From: Schistocephalus solidus
Taxonomy: Eukaryota; Platyhelminthes; Cestoda; Diphyllobothriidea; Diphyllobothriidae
Assembly: GCA_017591395.1 (NCBI GenBank)
Contig: WEDG01000895.1
Location: forward strand, 1-64,000
Length of the DNA: 64,000 bases
Direction of reading: 5' to 3'
Shown: positions 32,601 to 43,541 of the stretch, piece after piece
Numbering within the stretch: the first letter of the stretch is position 1
How the letters are laid out: each line of letters opens with the position of its first letter
Notes under the pieces: generated by a model
Told to the model about the DNA's origin: nothing
Databases searched by the model: none
Seen by the model: the letters and a program-made list of their open reading frames with translations, nothing else
Translations under genes and position numbers: made by a program

Positions 32601-33629
32601 GGGTCAATTAAATTCCCCATGGTCCTTTCTCCGAGTCATAGAGAAAGCTGTTCGGAAAAGATGAGGAAAATAAAAGGTTAGTAGAATCAGTGTTAAGATA
32701 CATGTGCAGTCTTCACTTGAATGCAGATAGACCTAATTTCAATTGGCAAGTTATTCCAAAGAAAGCTTTACCTAGAAGCAAATAATAGAGAGCGTTTACA
32801 TATGGAGGATACAGGAGGAGGTATAATTAGTGAAAAATTCTTAGGTTATAAGGAAGACTAACGGGGGTGATGATAGAAAGCTTGGGGAGATTTGAGGTAT
32901 TATCAAGTCGAAAAAGGAAACAAAAGTCTGCTTCCAGGCTCCTGACCCAAATAAATTTTAGCTTCGTCAGCTGGCATGTAGTTGAGAAGGAAGTATTTAA
33001 ACGCGTCGGATATAGTAGTTTTTGTGAAATGACTTTGGAAATTTTAAATTTTTGAACGGCTTGATTCGTTAATTAAACCAAAGAAAGGACAGCAAAATTC
33101 AAGAATGGGAAGTACAAACATACGATAAGGTCTTAATTCAATTGCAGGAAGGTAGAAATTATAAGAAATAAAGCCGCAAATCTGAGAAACTTTGGAAACC
33201 TTTAAAAATAACAGGTTGTGGCAGAGTTACAGGCCCAAAACTAGTTTAGCGACATTAAGAAGTTGAGATTTTCATTAGTTGCGTGGAGCTCCACACCAAA
33301 AGAGCGTCTAAGTCCGAATGAATTTGTTCTAGGTATCGATCGGCCGTAGAGTTAGAGAAGGAATACAGGCATTTGAGGTCTAGCAGAATAAATATGAGAT
33401 TGAGAATGTTTAACTATAGTTGAAATATCATTTATGCAAAGTAAGAACAACAAAGGACCAAACACGGTACGTTGAAGGCCACCACGATCGATCGGGGTAG
33501 CACTTGAGTATGAGGACCCCACTAAAACTTTTTGTTTTCGATCTGATAAGCATGATCAAATAAAGTCAGTAAGGGGACTACGAAGTCCTATCGCCCCTAG
33601 ATTATCTAGAACTCGTCTATGAGGCACTT
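32600..33629 (-). mobile_element. Older LINE, C-terminal RT half, split by LINE copy B
   Basis: On the minus strand, VPHRRVLDNLGAIGLRSPLT (33629-33560) and SDRKQKVLVGSSYSSATPI lead into VFGPLLFLLCINDISTIV (about 33470-33420), an RT motif-B/C region. It is the direct continuation of the fragment at 39721-40235: removing 33630-39709 and one copy of the 11-bp duplication rejoins KAFNKVPH with RRVLDN in frame. Below about 33300 the translation is strongly decayed, and the left limit is approximate. Confidence 0.75.
33619..33629 (+). repeat. Left target-site duplication of LINE copy B
   Basis: ATGAGGCACTT here is repeated exactly at 39710-39720, bracketing the 6,080-bp insert. Confidence 0.9.
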
Positions 33630-34215
33630 GGGGTTTAGGGGTACTTGTAAGGGTTAGCACCACACAGATAGTATTTGGTCGCTCCATTTGTCTCGTACAG
33701 GTGGTGAATGCTCCTGTGGCTGCCTCTGACTGGTACCCAACTCTCACCTGTGGCTCCTCGAAGTTGGGTTCTTCACAGCGACCACACCCCAGGCAACCGT
33801 CACGACCGGCGGGCTTAACCAGGCGAGGGTCTCCGGTGTTGTGTGCCTCCACACCCGGTATGTCTGTCTCCCGAACTTCCCACCTCCCCCCTCTCAAAAA
33901 GTCCTACGGTAGGGAAAACAGCAACCACGTAGGCGGCCCAGGCTAACTCGGGTCGTTCTCCCACTAAAACAAAACCGTAACCCATAGTGCAGTTCGGCAG
34001 CCGTCTGGGATTTCCGAGCAGCCCTATTTAGGGACAGCACTGCTTGCCTCCTCGCGGAGGAAGGGGCTAGAAAAGGTGCTCTAAACAAATGCTGGGTATC
34101 ACGTCTTCTGCAGCCGGCCGCGGCTCGCAGATCGCAAAATACGCGGTCGTAAAACTAAAACAAACAAAAATACCCCCGTCCCTATCCCCCTCGCCATACT
34201 CTCCAGGCTGCTCGG

Positions 34216-35481
34216 GTGAGTCCACTCACACTAACAGCCTGGAATGTTTGCTCCCTTTTAGACAATCCGAGGAGCAACCGGCCGGAACGAAGGACGGCAC
34301 TAGTCGCTCGGGAAATGGCGCGCTACAAGGTGGACATTGCAGCTCTCAGCAAGACCCGATTCTCTGAGCAGGGTCAGCTGGAGGAGGTGGGTGCCGGCTA
34401 CACCTTCTTCTGGAGCGGCCGGCCAAAGGCAGAGCGACACGACGCTGGTGTTGCCTTTGCCATCCGGAACCACACCGTGGGACGTCTGCCCTGTCTGCCA
34501 CCGGGTATCAATGGTCGCCTGATGAGCCTCCACCTGCCTCTTCGGGGAGACCAGTTCGCCACCATCATCAGCGCCTTCGCTGCCCCAATGATGAGCTCTG
34601 ATGCGGCGAAGAACAAATTCTACGAGGACCTGCACGCCTTGCTGGCGAATGTGCCGAAAGAGGACAAGTTAATTGTCCTTGGTGACTTCAATGCCCACGT
34701 CGGGACGGACCACGCTGCCTGGCAGGGAGTGCTGGGTCACTACGGTCTCGGTAGCTGAAACAATAACGGCCTCTTTCTTCTGAGCACGTGCGCGGAACAC
34801 CGTCACCTGCTGACCAACACCTTCTTCCGCCTTCCGGCGCGAGTGAAGGCCACGTGGATGCACCCTCGGTCGCGGCGCTGGCATCTGCTGGACTATGTTC
34901 TCGTCCGGAGGCGAGATCGACAGGACATGCTGGTAACCAAGGTGATCCGCGATGCCGATGGTTGGACAGATCACCGCCTCGTCATCTCCCAGATAAGGCT
35001 CCGACTGCAACCCCGACGAAGGCCCCAAGGTAAGAGGCTGCCAGGTAAGTTAAATAGTCTTTTATTAAATTTGCCTGCTCACTGTTTTGATTTCAGCAAC
35101 CAAATAAACGAGAAACTGGAGGAACTTAATGCTCCAGATGATAATGCTACCGTGGAGACACGATGGTGCCAAATGCGAAATGTCATCCAGTTCACTGCCC
35201 TCGAAGTCCTCAGATGCGCACGCCGTCCACACCATGAATGGTTTGACGACAATGATGCCGACATCAGCAACTTACTCGTGGAGAAAAATGGACTACTCAA
35301 AGCCTACATGGACCTTCGGACTGACGCCACCAAAGCAGCCTTTTTCAGATGCCGGCCCCTTGTACAACAACGGCTGCGGGAGATGCAGGATGCCTGGATG
35401 ATCCGAAAGGCTGAGGAAATACAGGGATATGCGGACCGCAATGAAATGAAAAACCTTTTCAAAGCCATCAAGGCCATCTAA
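34216..35481 (+). pseudogene. Endonuclease and RT N-terminal part of LINE copy B
   Basis: [14 protein letters not shown] opens the endonuclease at 34219. [13 protein letters not shown] again has Lys for the catalytic Glu. [17 protein letters not shown] keeps Asp and Asn at about 34679-34730. A stop at 34756-34758 replaces the Cys codon read in copy A. The same frame continues with [20 protein letters not shown] (34856) and [14 protein letters not shown], the C-terminal Asp-His motif. The frame goes on into the RT N-terminus ([22 protein letters not shown]) until a stop at 35479-35481, where copy C has Tyr. Initiation is unclear: no in-frame ATG precedes the first motif. Confidence 0.85.
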
Positions 35482-37240
35482 GGCCCGTGTATCAAGGGTT
35501 CTGCAACGCTGCTCAGCTCTAACGGCACAACACTGCTGACAGAGAAATCGCAAATTCTGAAGCGCTGGGCCGAGCATTTCAGAAAGGTCCTTAATTGCTC
35601 ATCAGCCATCTCCAATGCTGCCATTGACCGGCTCCCTCAAGTGGACATGAACAATGACCTGGATCTGCCGCCTTCCCTACCAGAAACCATCCGGGCCGTG
35701 CAGCAGATTTTCCAGCGGTAAAGCACCGGGATCCGACGAAATCCCACCGGAAGTCTACAAGCACGGTGGGCCCCGGCTGATGGCAGAACTCACAACAATC
35801 TTCCAGGAGATGTGACGCCAAGCGACAAGTTTCTCAGGATTTCGAAGACGCGACCATCGTCCATCTCTACAAACAGAAGGGGAACCGGCAACTCTGTGAT
35901 AATCACAGAGGCATCTCGTTGCTCAACATCTCCGGGAAGATCTTCGTCCGTATCATTCTCAATCGTCTTTACGGTCACCTAGAGCAGGGCCTGCACCCGG
36001 AAAGCCAATGTGGCTTCCGCCGACACCGCGGAACAACCGATATGATCTTTGCCCTCCGCCAGCTACAAGCGAAGTGTCAGGAGATGCGAACTCACCTATA
36101 CACTACCTTCGTGGATCTAACGAAAGCCTTTGATATGGTGAATTGTGACGGACTGTGGAAATTCATGCAGAAATTTGTTTGTCCTGAGCTGTTCACGTAC
36201 ATGGTGCGTCAGCTTCATGACGGGATGACGGCGCGCGTCACTGACAACGGGATGGTATCCGAAGCATTCGCAGTGACCAACGGAGTGAAGCAGGGCTGCG
36301 TACTGGCCCCCATCCTCTTCAGTCACATGTTCTAGGCTATGCTGATGGACGCCTACCATGATGAGCAGCCTGGTATCCGCATCGCCTACAGAACTGACGG
36401 GCACCTTCTCAACAGTCGACGTATGCAGGCTCCAACGCGTGTGTCTACGACTACAGTCCATGACTTGCTCTTCTCGGACGACTGCGCCCTTAACACCGTG
36501 ACGGAGGAAGACATGCAAAGGAGCATAGACCTCTTCACCGAAGACTGCGACGAATTTTAATTAACAATCAGTACAGCCAAAATGGTTGTCATGCGCCAGC
36601 CGCCACCCAGCGCGGAATACAATGATCCTCGAATCAATGTCAACGGTGCTCAACTCAAAAACGTGGAAACCTTCGCTTATCTAGGAAGCACGATGTCGCG
36701 CAACACGAGAATCGATGACGAGGTTGCCCAACGGATCTCCAAAGCTAGTCAGGCTTTCGGCCGGCTGCAGGCCTCCGTCTCGGAATTGCCACGGTATTCA
36801 CCTGAACACCAATCTGAAGATGTACAAGGCCGTCGTTTTGACGACACTCCTTTACGGAGCGGAAACCTGGACCGTCTACTCCAACCAAGTCAGGAAGCTG
36901 AATCACTTTCATCTCAGCTGCCTCCGCAGAATACTGAAGCTGAGATGGCAAGACAGGATCCCGGACACGGAAGTCCTGGAGCGGACCGGAATCCTCAGCA
37001 TCCATGCCATGCTGAGGCAAGTGCAACTGCGATGGAGCGGCCACCTGGTAAGAATGGACGACGAGCGACTTCCCAAACGACTTTTCTACGGAGATGTCGC
37101 TACGGGTTCTCGCCGGCAGGGAGGTCAAAAACGACGCTACAAGGACACTTTGAAGAAATCGCTGAAGCACCTGCAAATCAACTCGGTGACCTGAAAGGAC
37201 CTCGCCCAGGATAGGCCGGCATAGAGAAGATCAGTGAAGA
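35482..37240 (+). pseudogene. Reverse transcriptase core and C-terminus of LINE copy B (frameshifted)
   Basis: RT blocks are in order: APGSDEIPPEVYKHGG near 35730, then HRGISLLNISGKIFVRIILN at 35908. QCGFRRHRGTTDMIF follows at 36007. Motif A is TTFVDLTKAFDMVN (36103-36145) and motif B is TNGVKQGCVLAPILF (36277-36325). A stop at 36333-36335 precedes motif C, LLFSDDCAL (36469-36495). The catalytic Asp pair is intact (FSDD in place of FADD). The C-terminal part [20 protein letters not shown] lies at 36697, and a frameshift near 36780 moves the rest to the frame of 36715-37194 ([23 protein letters not shown]). At least three frame changes make it non-functional. Confidence 0.85.
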
Positions 37241-37353
37241 CTGGTTCAGCTAGTCTATGAGGCCAACCGGATCGCCACCGCCAAGGCCAAAAGAGCGGCA
37301 CGAAAGTCACCAGCGCCCCGGACCAACACCGCCAATGCCCAGGCCCTGCCAAC

Positions 37354-38143
37354 ATGCCCGCGCTGTCAACGCATCTTCCGCACGCGAATCGGCCTGGTTG
37401 GACATCTTCGGACGCAATGCACCAACAATCCGACAATTCCAATTTCTACGTCAAATTCTGCCAACCCTCCTTCTGACTCCCCCACCCTCACTGCTGTCAT
37501 CAATTCCATTACTCCCGCCATCATAGAGACCACATCCATCTACTCATCGCCTGTTACCCCCACCACCGCAACCACCACCGCTTTCGCCTTCACTAACCAC
37601 CACCACCATCAGCGATGGGGAATCTCTCCTAAGTTGTACTCAATGCGACCGCACATTCACCTTACGCATCGGCCTGGTCGGTCGCTTTCGAATACATCGT
37701 ACAGAGACTGGTGAGACAGTGACTGTAGCACCATCACACAGCAGAGATCGTCGCCTCCACTGCCCATACTGTCCTCGCGCATTCACTCATCACAGGGGCC
37801 TATTCGGTCACATGCGCATTCATGACAGTGAAATTCACCACAATGCTGACAACACCGATACACCATGCACACCCTCCGATCCTGCCATTCTTAGCGCCCC
37901 TGACACCCCCACTACCATGAATGACATCCCGCCAGCCTCTACCGATTTCTCCTGCCCACACTGCGCCCGCAACTTCAACTCACGCATCGGCCTGGTCAGT
38001 CACCTGCAAATCCATCACACGGAGGCTGGTGAACCAGTGCCTGGGGCTCAGACATACAGTCAACGCGCCCGCCTTCACTTCCCTCACTGATCCCGCACAT
38101 TAACACACCGCGTGGGCCTATTAGGACACATGCGCCTCCACGA
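37354..38143 (+). pseudogene. C-terminal C2H2 zinc-finger array of LINE copy B
   Basis: Five finger units are seen in two frames. F1 CPRC...GHLRTQC (37354-37419) is followed by a Ser/Thr/Pro-rich linker. F2 CTQC...GRFRIH is at 37635-37698, F3 CPYC...GHMRIH at 37761-37823 and F4 CPHC...SHLQIHH at 37953-38018. F5 is degenerate at 38074-38143, with the first Cys changed to Phe and a stop at 38088. Fingers share the spacer GEPVPG and the core IGLVGHLR, so they arose by duplication. Copy A carries only three. Fingers likely bind DNA or RNA; a target-site role is inference. Confidence 0.8.
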
Positions 38144-38159
38144 CAACCTCCGGTAAACC

Positions 38160-39709
38160 ACCGGAGGCTAAGCTACATCAGCGCACACTACCTACACCAA
38201 TACATCGAAAACACTCTCACAATCACCATTTACCAGAGTATATCACGGTTTCCTAGAAACCGTGGCTGGGAAGTCTGCCAATCTGACGCTTCCATCAGAC
38301 GACGCCGTCGGCTCAGTGTATGTGCTGTGTGTGTCGAGTGGCTGACCAGTGGACTGGGAGTAAGACGGCGATGGCTGCTCCATATCCCCTGAGTTTGTGA
38401 ATCCTGGTGTGTGCGCTATGGGGGCCAAGTCGTGCTGTGGCGCGCGAAGACGGGTACGCCGATCCGTCAGCCAATGCGCCCACTCTCAAATCAGGCAACT
38501 GACCGGCTCGGAAAGTGTCTGATGGTGGGCGTTGGGGAGAGAGTGAGATCGACAGCTCAGCGCATGTTCCTCACTATAAACAAGCTGACGCGCTTGTAAC
38601 TATCACGGTGCGCTAAAAGCCGTGGCTTGGAAGGTTGCCAACTGACGGGATAACTCGGACCGCGTGGTCAGTCCAATGTGTGTTTTGTGTGGAGTGGCTG
38701 ACTGGCGGACCGAGAGTCAGGTTGCAATGGCTCCTTCTGAATTTGGTCTTTATGGCACTCCCACTCTGTGGGATCGGAGCCAGGTGTGGTGGCACGCCCA
38801 GGGGTGGCTCCGGCCGCGCCAGCCACCTGCGCCCTCTCCCATCTCCGGTCTTCTTGACTGTGTCATGAGACCGGGCTCGGGTGGGGGAGGAGAAGATAGT
38901 GCGGTAACGTTGAGTGCCGCGGTTGGAAGGTTGCCAACTGACAATTACACTCAGACCTCGCAGTTAGTCCAATGTGTGTTGTGTGGAGTAGCTGACTGGT
39001 GGTCTGAGAGTCAGGCTGCGATGACTCCTTCTTAACGTGACCTCTGGCTATCTCACACATGTGAGATGTAAGCCGTTCAACCCCCTGTTGTGTTAAATCC
39101 TGGTGCTTGTGTTTGGGGGGCAGGTCGTGTACGTAGTACACGTAGACGAGGTCACCAGCAGCTGCGCCCGCTTCCACATCAGACAACTGACCGGCTCGGA
39201 CAGTTGTCTGATTGTGGGGGTAGGGGAGAGAGTGAGGTCGAGAGCTCAGCGTATTTTCCTCAATATAAACAATCTGATGCGCTTGAAACTATCACAGTGC
39301 GCTAAAAGTCGTGGCTTGGAAGGCTTCCAACTGACGGGATAACTTGGACCGCGTGGTCAGCCTAATTCGTGTTTTGTGTGGAGTGGCTGACTGGCGGACT
39401 GAGAGTCAGGTGGCAATGGCTCCTTCTAAATGTGGCCTTTATGGCACTCCCACTCCATAGGATCCGAGCCAGGTTTGATGGTGCGCCCAGGGGCGGCTCC
39501 GGCCACGCCAGCCACCAGCGCCCTCTCCCATCTCCGGTCTTCTTGACTCTGTCTTGACACCCGGCTCAGGTGGGGGAGGAGGAGAGAGTGCGGTAGCTGC
39601 AGCGCAAGGCTACTATCACTTAAAACTAATTCACGAGACAGTCACCGTCCCTACACCACCTGGTGTGGAGCATACGGTGGACCTCGTCAAAATCGACGGT
39701 CGAACTGCC
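38160..39709 (+). repeat. Modular 3' region of LINE copy B
   Basis: GGAAGG...GCCAA units begin at 38269, 38629, 38925 and 39318 (spacings 360, 296, 393), nearly the same spacings as in copy A. A palindrome with arms CACGGTTTC/GAAACCGTG lies at 38244-38264. The last 60 bases hold CTCGTCAAAATCGACGG, a version of the terminal stem-loop. Because the duplicated target site follows directly, this region is proven part of the element. Confidence 0.88.
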
Positions 39710-39720
39710 ATGAGGCACTT
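39710..39720 (+). repeat. Right target-site duplication of LINE copy B
   Basis: Exact repeat of 33619-33629 (ATGAGGCACTT). Confidence 0.9.
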
Positions 39721-40235
39721 TATTGAATGCCTTACTTATATAAAAATAGATAAGTACTACAGATAGATGATCATTACGAAGAGCGGTTAGTAGATTTATA
39801 ACAGACATGTGGCAGGTTTCACAAGAGCGGTCCTGTAAAAAGCCATGTTGGAAGGAGTTCAGAATTTGATTATTTATGCAAAAATCCATAATTTGTTTTG
39901 CGATTAGTTTTTCAAAGAGTGAAGGATGAGAGGACGTTTTATGAACACCGCGATAGTTATAAATGACAGAGCAGGAACCAGATTTAAAAACTGGTATTAA
40001 AATAGAAGTTTTGCAACCATCGGGAAGAAACCGGTTTTGAGAAATACTGCGAATAATTTGCTTAGTAAAGGTGGAAAATCTCTTAACTGTTTAATAAGTG
40101 AGTTTTGAATGTTATCAGTTCCAACCAAATGGGTATTTTTAGGCGAGCAATTTCTGTTTGAATCCTTGAAGGCGAGCAATAATGGTTTTTAGATGATAAT
40201 TTGAATTCGAAAGCAGAGGAATTGAGGGAGTGAGG
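39721..40235 (-). mobile_element. Older LINE, N-terminal RT half, split by LINE copy B
   Basis: On the minus strand the frames read LRDFPPLLSKLFAVFLKTGF, then FEKLIAKQIMDFCINNQILN, FQHGFLQDRSCETCHMSVIN and VVLIYFYISKAFNKVPH (RT motif A region; the catalytic Asp of FD.SKAF is replaced by Tyr). It ends exactly at the 11-bp duplication. Its continuation is at 33629 downward. The upstream limit is set where the inverted CR1-like LINE fragment begins, near 40236. Confidence 0.78.
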
Positions 40236-40969
40236 CTAGTTTCAATGAACAGACTTTGCAAAACAGACTCAACCACCTATGTAGTGGTCCGATAAGTGGT
40301 TAATGAAGTTCAACCTTGAGAATTTTGGTGCACTGCGGCTCAAAAGAAAGAAGTCAAGCCCGATGGGTTACTCTCACCAATACTTCATTGACAGAAAACG
40401 CTTATTGAATGTTTCCTAACAATAGGGACGTAATAATCACCATTTACTCGTTCGCACCTGTAATATGGAATTCAGGCGTGGCGATCGTAACCTTAAAAAT
40501 ATTAAAAGTTACTATTAAGGGTTCGGAGGAGGGCAAACATGCATTAAGCGTCTAAATGGCTTATAATGCAAAGGCAGACTTGATGCGCTTAACACTTTCC
40601 TTTTTGGGTACAGGCAGATCTGTGGCAATCTCATATTGACGTACCGGCTCGTGAGGAATCGGAATTGTGCTCTATAATTCAAAGACTTCATCTACTTGGC
40701 CACAAAAAAATATAATGATACCGCGTGAGAATTCTCTCATACTTCGAGGAACATTATGCAACCTGGATGTTCGTCGCCATTCGATTTCAAAACGAGTTGT
40801 CCCCACCCGAAACAAACTCCCCGAGAAAGTTATAATGACGCACATGGCAGAGGCAGTAAAACGTAAACTAGACTTATATTTACTAAAAAATATGCCGTTC
40901 ATCCTTATACGAAAGCACTGCTACAACAAATCACAGCTTTTTACATACATACAGATAACCGTGATATCT

Positions 40970-40995
40970 ATTATTATTATTATTATTATTATTTT
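40970..40995. repeat. (ATT)n microsatellite
   Basis: About 26 bases of ATT repeats, absent from the matching place in the 26.6-29 kb copy. Confidence 0.9.
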
Positions 40996-41689
40996 ATTTA
41001 TTGCCAGTTTACAGGCAAGGTCAAAAGGGATATATACACTTGTAATCACCGATCCTTCAGGATGACTGTGCTTAGATCCAAAGTTACAAAAATAACTTTA
41101 CATGCGAATATATAACTTTCTTATTTATAGTAACATATTAATCTTAACCGAATATTCAGTGCAAGGTTCCTCAGAGGGTCTTCAAAGGCAATGACTACTA
41201 TCCTTAAATATACTGAACTAGACTGAACTATTCACTTCCATTTGCGATTTTGAATACTACATTTCGCGATTTTTTGGCCACAGAGGTGAAGGAGTGTACA
41301 CGCAGCTCAGCGGACAGTTACTGTCAGCATTTTCACCAGGAAAGTACACTGAGCTTCTGTCGGTGACTAAACGTCTGCGAAGGGAAATATCAATTGACTT
41401 AATGGCGTTAATGAGGCGAAAGTTTAGTCATTCTTGTGTAAACATTGTCGGACATGCGTGTTAGGCAAAAAGTCAACATATGTAAGAGATGGCGCTCATG
41501 GCCTTGATAACGGGCTGCTTAATAACGAAAAATTAGTTTTGGAAGTTTGTCTACTTATAAACTCATAAGACATGGCCATTCTGCGTATCCAATCCATCTC
41601 AGTTTTTGGAACTGGCAGTCTAACACAGGCGAAAAATTGCCTAGATGCATTTTATCATAATTTGGGCACAAGTTTGAGAGTTGAAGGTA

Positions 41690-41905
41690 AAATCTAGATT
41701 CAGGTTATGATTTGGCATAGAGGTTTGCTTAGGATCAGAGTTAATGTTATGATCAAGCTTTATGTCATGGTTATGGTCAAGGATAGGAGTAGCTTTAGTA
41801 TTCGCGTTTGGGTTATGCATAGTTTCGGGATTATGTTTACGGTCAGCGTTCGGTGGAGAATTAATATTAGGGTTGGGATTTGGGCTAAGGTTATGGAAAA
41901 TAATG
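41690..41905. repeat. Degenerate telomere-like tract, inverted copy
   Basis: GGTTATG, AGGGTTGGGATT and similar 6-mers match the reverse complement of 27254-27450. Confidence 0.5.
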
Positions 41906-42579
41906 CGATGCCTCTATCGATTAAAATGACTGCGCTTTATGAATTTTTTCTTGCTTTGTAAAAATTATGCACTACGTACAACGAAAGCGTGCTTAGTACC
42001 TTCCGATTGATGCCAATGAGGAAATACATTGACAAATACCTCAAAATACTCATAGCTCCCGAATTAAAGAACGTGCGTATTTCATCTGAATGCCCAGAAT
42101 AGCTATGATTAAGGTAAAACACCTATGAGTACCCTACCAGCACCAGTCATGCCTGGCCGCCTCTGGGCCAGGGGGCCGTAGAGGAATTTGAGGGGGCCAG
42201 AAGAGCCACACCGCCAACTTGGCTCCCTCTAGCCCCCTCCCTGGAAAAATTTACACAGCGGGACCCCACGATTTTTATCACAGTAGTAGCCCCCTTTTCT
42301 TTATATCGTACGCCCAGCGCACATGGCTTTCCCCATGAAAATCGGCCACTTCTGCTGCACCCCTTATCGTTGTACTATTAACGGGACAATGGTATACAAT
42401 TAATTTAGCTACCGTTTTGATCCATTCAAGCCGTCCTGTGAGGTACCCACTCACTCATGATAAAGGATACGTGCAGATGAAATTTGCAAAGTATTTTTCT
42501 ATAAAAAAGTTGAAAAATATGTGCATGCGTAGGAAAAATGTCATAGTGTGGCCACATTGCTGCAGTTATCCGGAGGTGG

Positions 42580-43360
42580 AAGATACCAAAACAATGCCTC
42601 ATTTTCTGTGCAGAGCCCTGGTTTATTTATCTCATGCACTAGTTTTAGTAGTTTACAAATAATCCAGACTCAATGGCAGTTCTCCTTGCAAAAATTGTAT
42701 TAGATGTGTTTGAGCAGTTGAGGCTGACTGCTGCTGACAATTTATCCTGTTTCGTCTCTTAAACGCTTGCGCCGCTAAGCACTTACATTCTTCAAGAGCA
42801 ATGATGGCTTTGCCTGAATGAGACAACAAATGATGTGGACATAAGACAGATCTGCTTAAAGCAAGCTCAGTTCTTCCAATTTTGATAATGAGCGAAAAAG
42901 TGTATGCATAAACATAGGGTTTTTGTGCGCAAATGCGTAACCTTGGTGCTCTTTCGAGGTGGGACGTTGCTGCACATGGAGTCGGCTAGCGGGGTAGCGT
43001 AACTCCGGTTGAAAGGGACATCGTCTGTTTAGGAGACGAATACTGGCGGTTAACGCTTTGACAATGGAGAGTCGACCAAGTTCTCCGAAAGCAAGTGAGA
43101 ATTCAAACCTGTTCCGGTGAGCACCTTAATGTTCTCTGAATAGTGTTATTTAACAGTTTTTTTGATGCGGCATAGGGGAAAACGTGTTAAATTTCCCTTA
43201 GGTTATTGCCAAAGCAACCCAAATGCAAGTGCTAAGGAATGTTTGGAGGTGCCTTGTACTGGAAAATACTAAAAAGCCTCTTACTTTAAATTGGGTATTA
43301 TTACATTTTCGACAAATTAAACACCACATGAGTCGATAACAAAACTAAACATGCCAATTC
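42580..43360. other. Anonymous stretch
   Basis: No open frame with a motif, simple repeat or recognised element. Confidence 0.35.
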
Positions 43361-43364
43361 CAGC

Positions 43365-43541
43365 CATTAATGCATTACGTCTGGCATAAAATCTTGGCAA
43401 ATGACTGTTTCAGAAATCAACCTTCTGGTAATCTTCTGAAGAAAACGCTGCTTAATAGCGCGTTTTTCTGCTATGAGAGATTTAAAGAACAATCATTAAG
43501 TGAGACGGATAACTCAAATCACTACTATCTACTTCCATTGG
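43365..43541 (+). CDS. Exon-like segment, product unrecognised
   Basis: The acceptor CCAATTCCAG before 43365 and a strong donor GTAAGT at 43542 bound an open frame (MHYVWHKILANDCFRN, FFCYERFKEQSLSETD). Further open pieces occur to 44437 (for example SSGKRSTSGERGAVVCNIRT at 44280-44340), possibly later exons. No family is recognised and phases were not reconciled, so this may be chance. Confidence 0.2.

Larger units (their letters stand above)
33630..39709 (+). mobile_element. Full-length RTE/CFDP2-like LINE with C2H2 finger array, copy B
   Basis: The insert is 6,080 bp with exact 11-bp duplications at both ends, nested in an older LINE whose coding frame is restored when it is taken out. Its layout is a 5' leader (33630-34215), AP endonuclease (34216-35040), RT (about 35040-37240), C2H2 finger array (37354-38143) and a 1.55-kb modular 3' region (38160-39709) ending GGTCGAACTGCC. 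There is no poly(A). The ORFs are broken by stops (34756, 35479, 36333) and frameshifts, so the copy is now inactive. Similarity to RTE/BovB-type endonuclease-RT proteins comes from motif recognition; the clade would need a tree. Confidence 0.92.
40236..42574 (+). mobile_element. 3' half of the CR1/jockey-like LINE, opposite orientation
   Basis: It is the inverted counterpart of 26576-29035. The plus-strand frame at 40667-40900 reads IPRENSLILRGTLCNLDVRR and LPEKVIMTHMAEAVKRKLDL, the same C-terminus as the minus-strand copy. It differs by an ATT-repeat expansion at 40970-40995 and about 40 further bases, and by a shorter segment near 41250-41290. The RT before WSDKWLMKFN is missing, so this is a 5'-truncated insertion. 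No coding potential remains. Confidence 0.78.

Noticed and set aside
35045..35096. A GTAAGT...TTTGATTTCAG stretch in LINE copy B (and copy C) that looks exactly like a 52-nt spliceosomal intron.
   Set aside because: The reading frame stays open through it in both copies with matching protein sequence ([20 protein letters not shown]), and removing 52 nt would shift the frame. It is coding sequence that resembles an intron by chance.
39626..40300. A 5'-inverted (twin-primed) LINE insertion formed by the minus RT at 39721-40235 and the plus LINE 3' half starting near 40236.
   Set aside because: The two RT parts belong to different LINE families, and the minus part continues at 33629 across the copy B insertion, so they are separate insertions.
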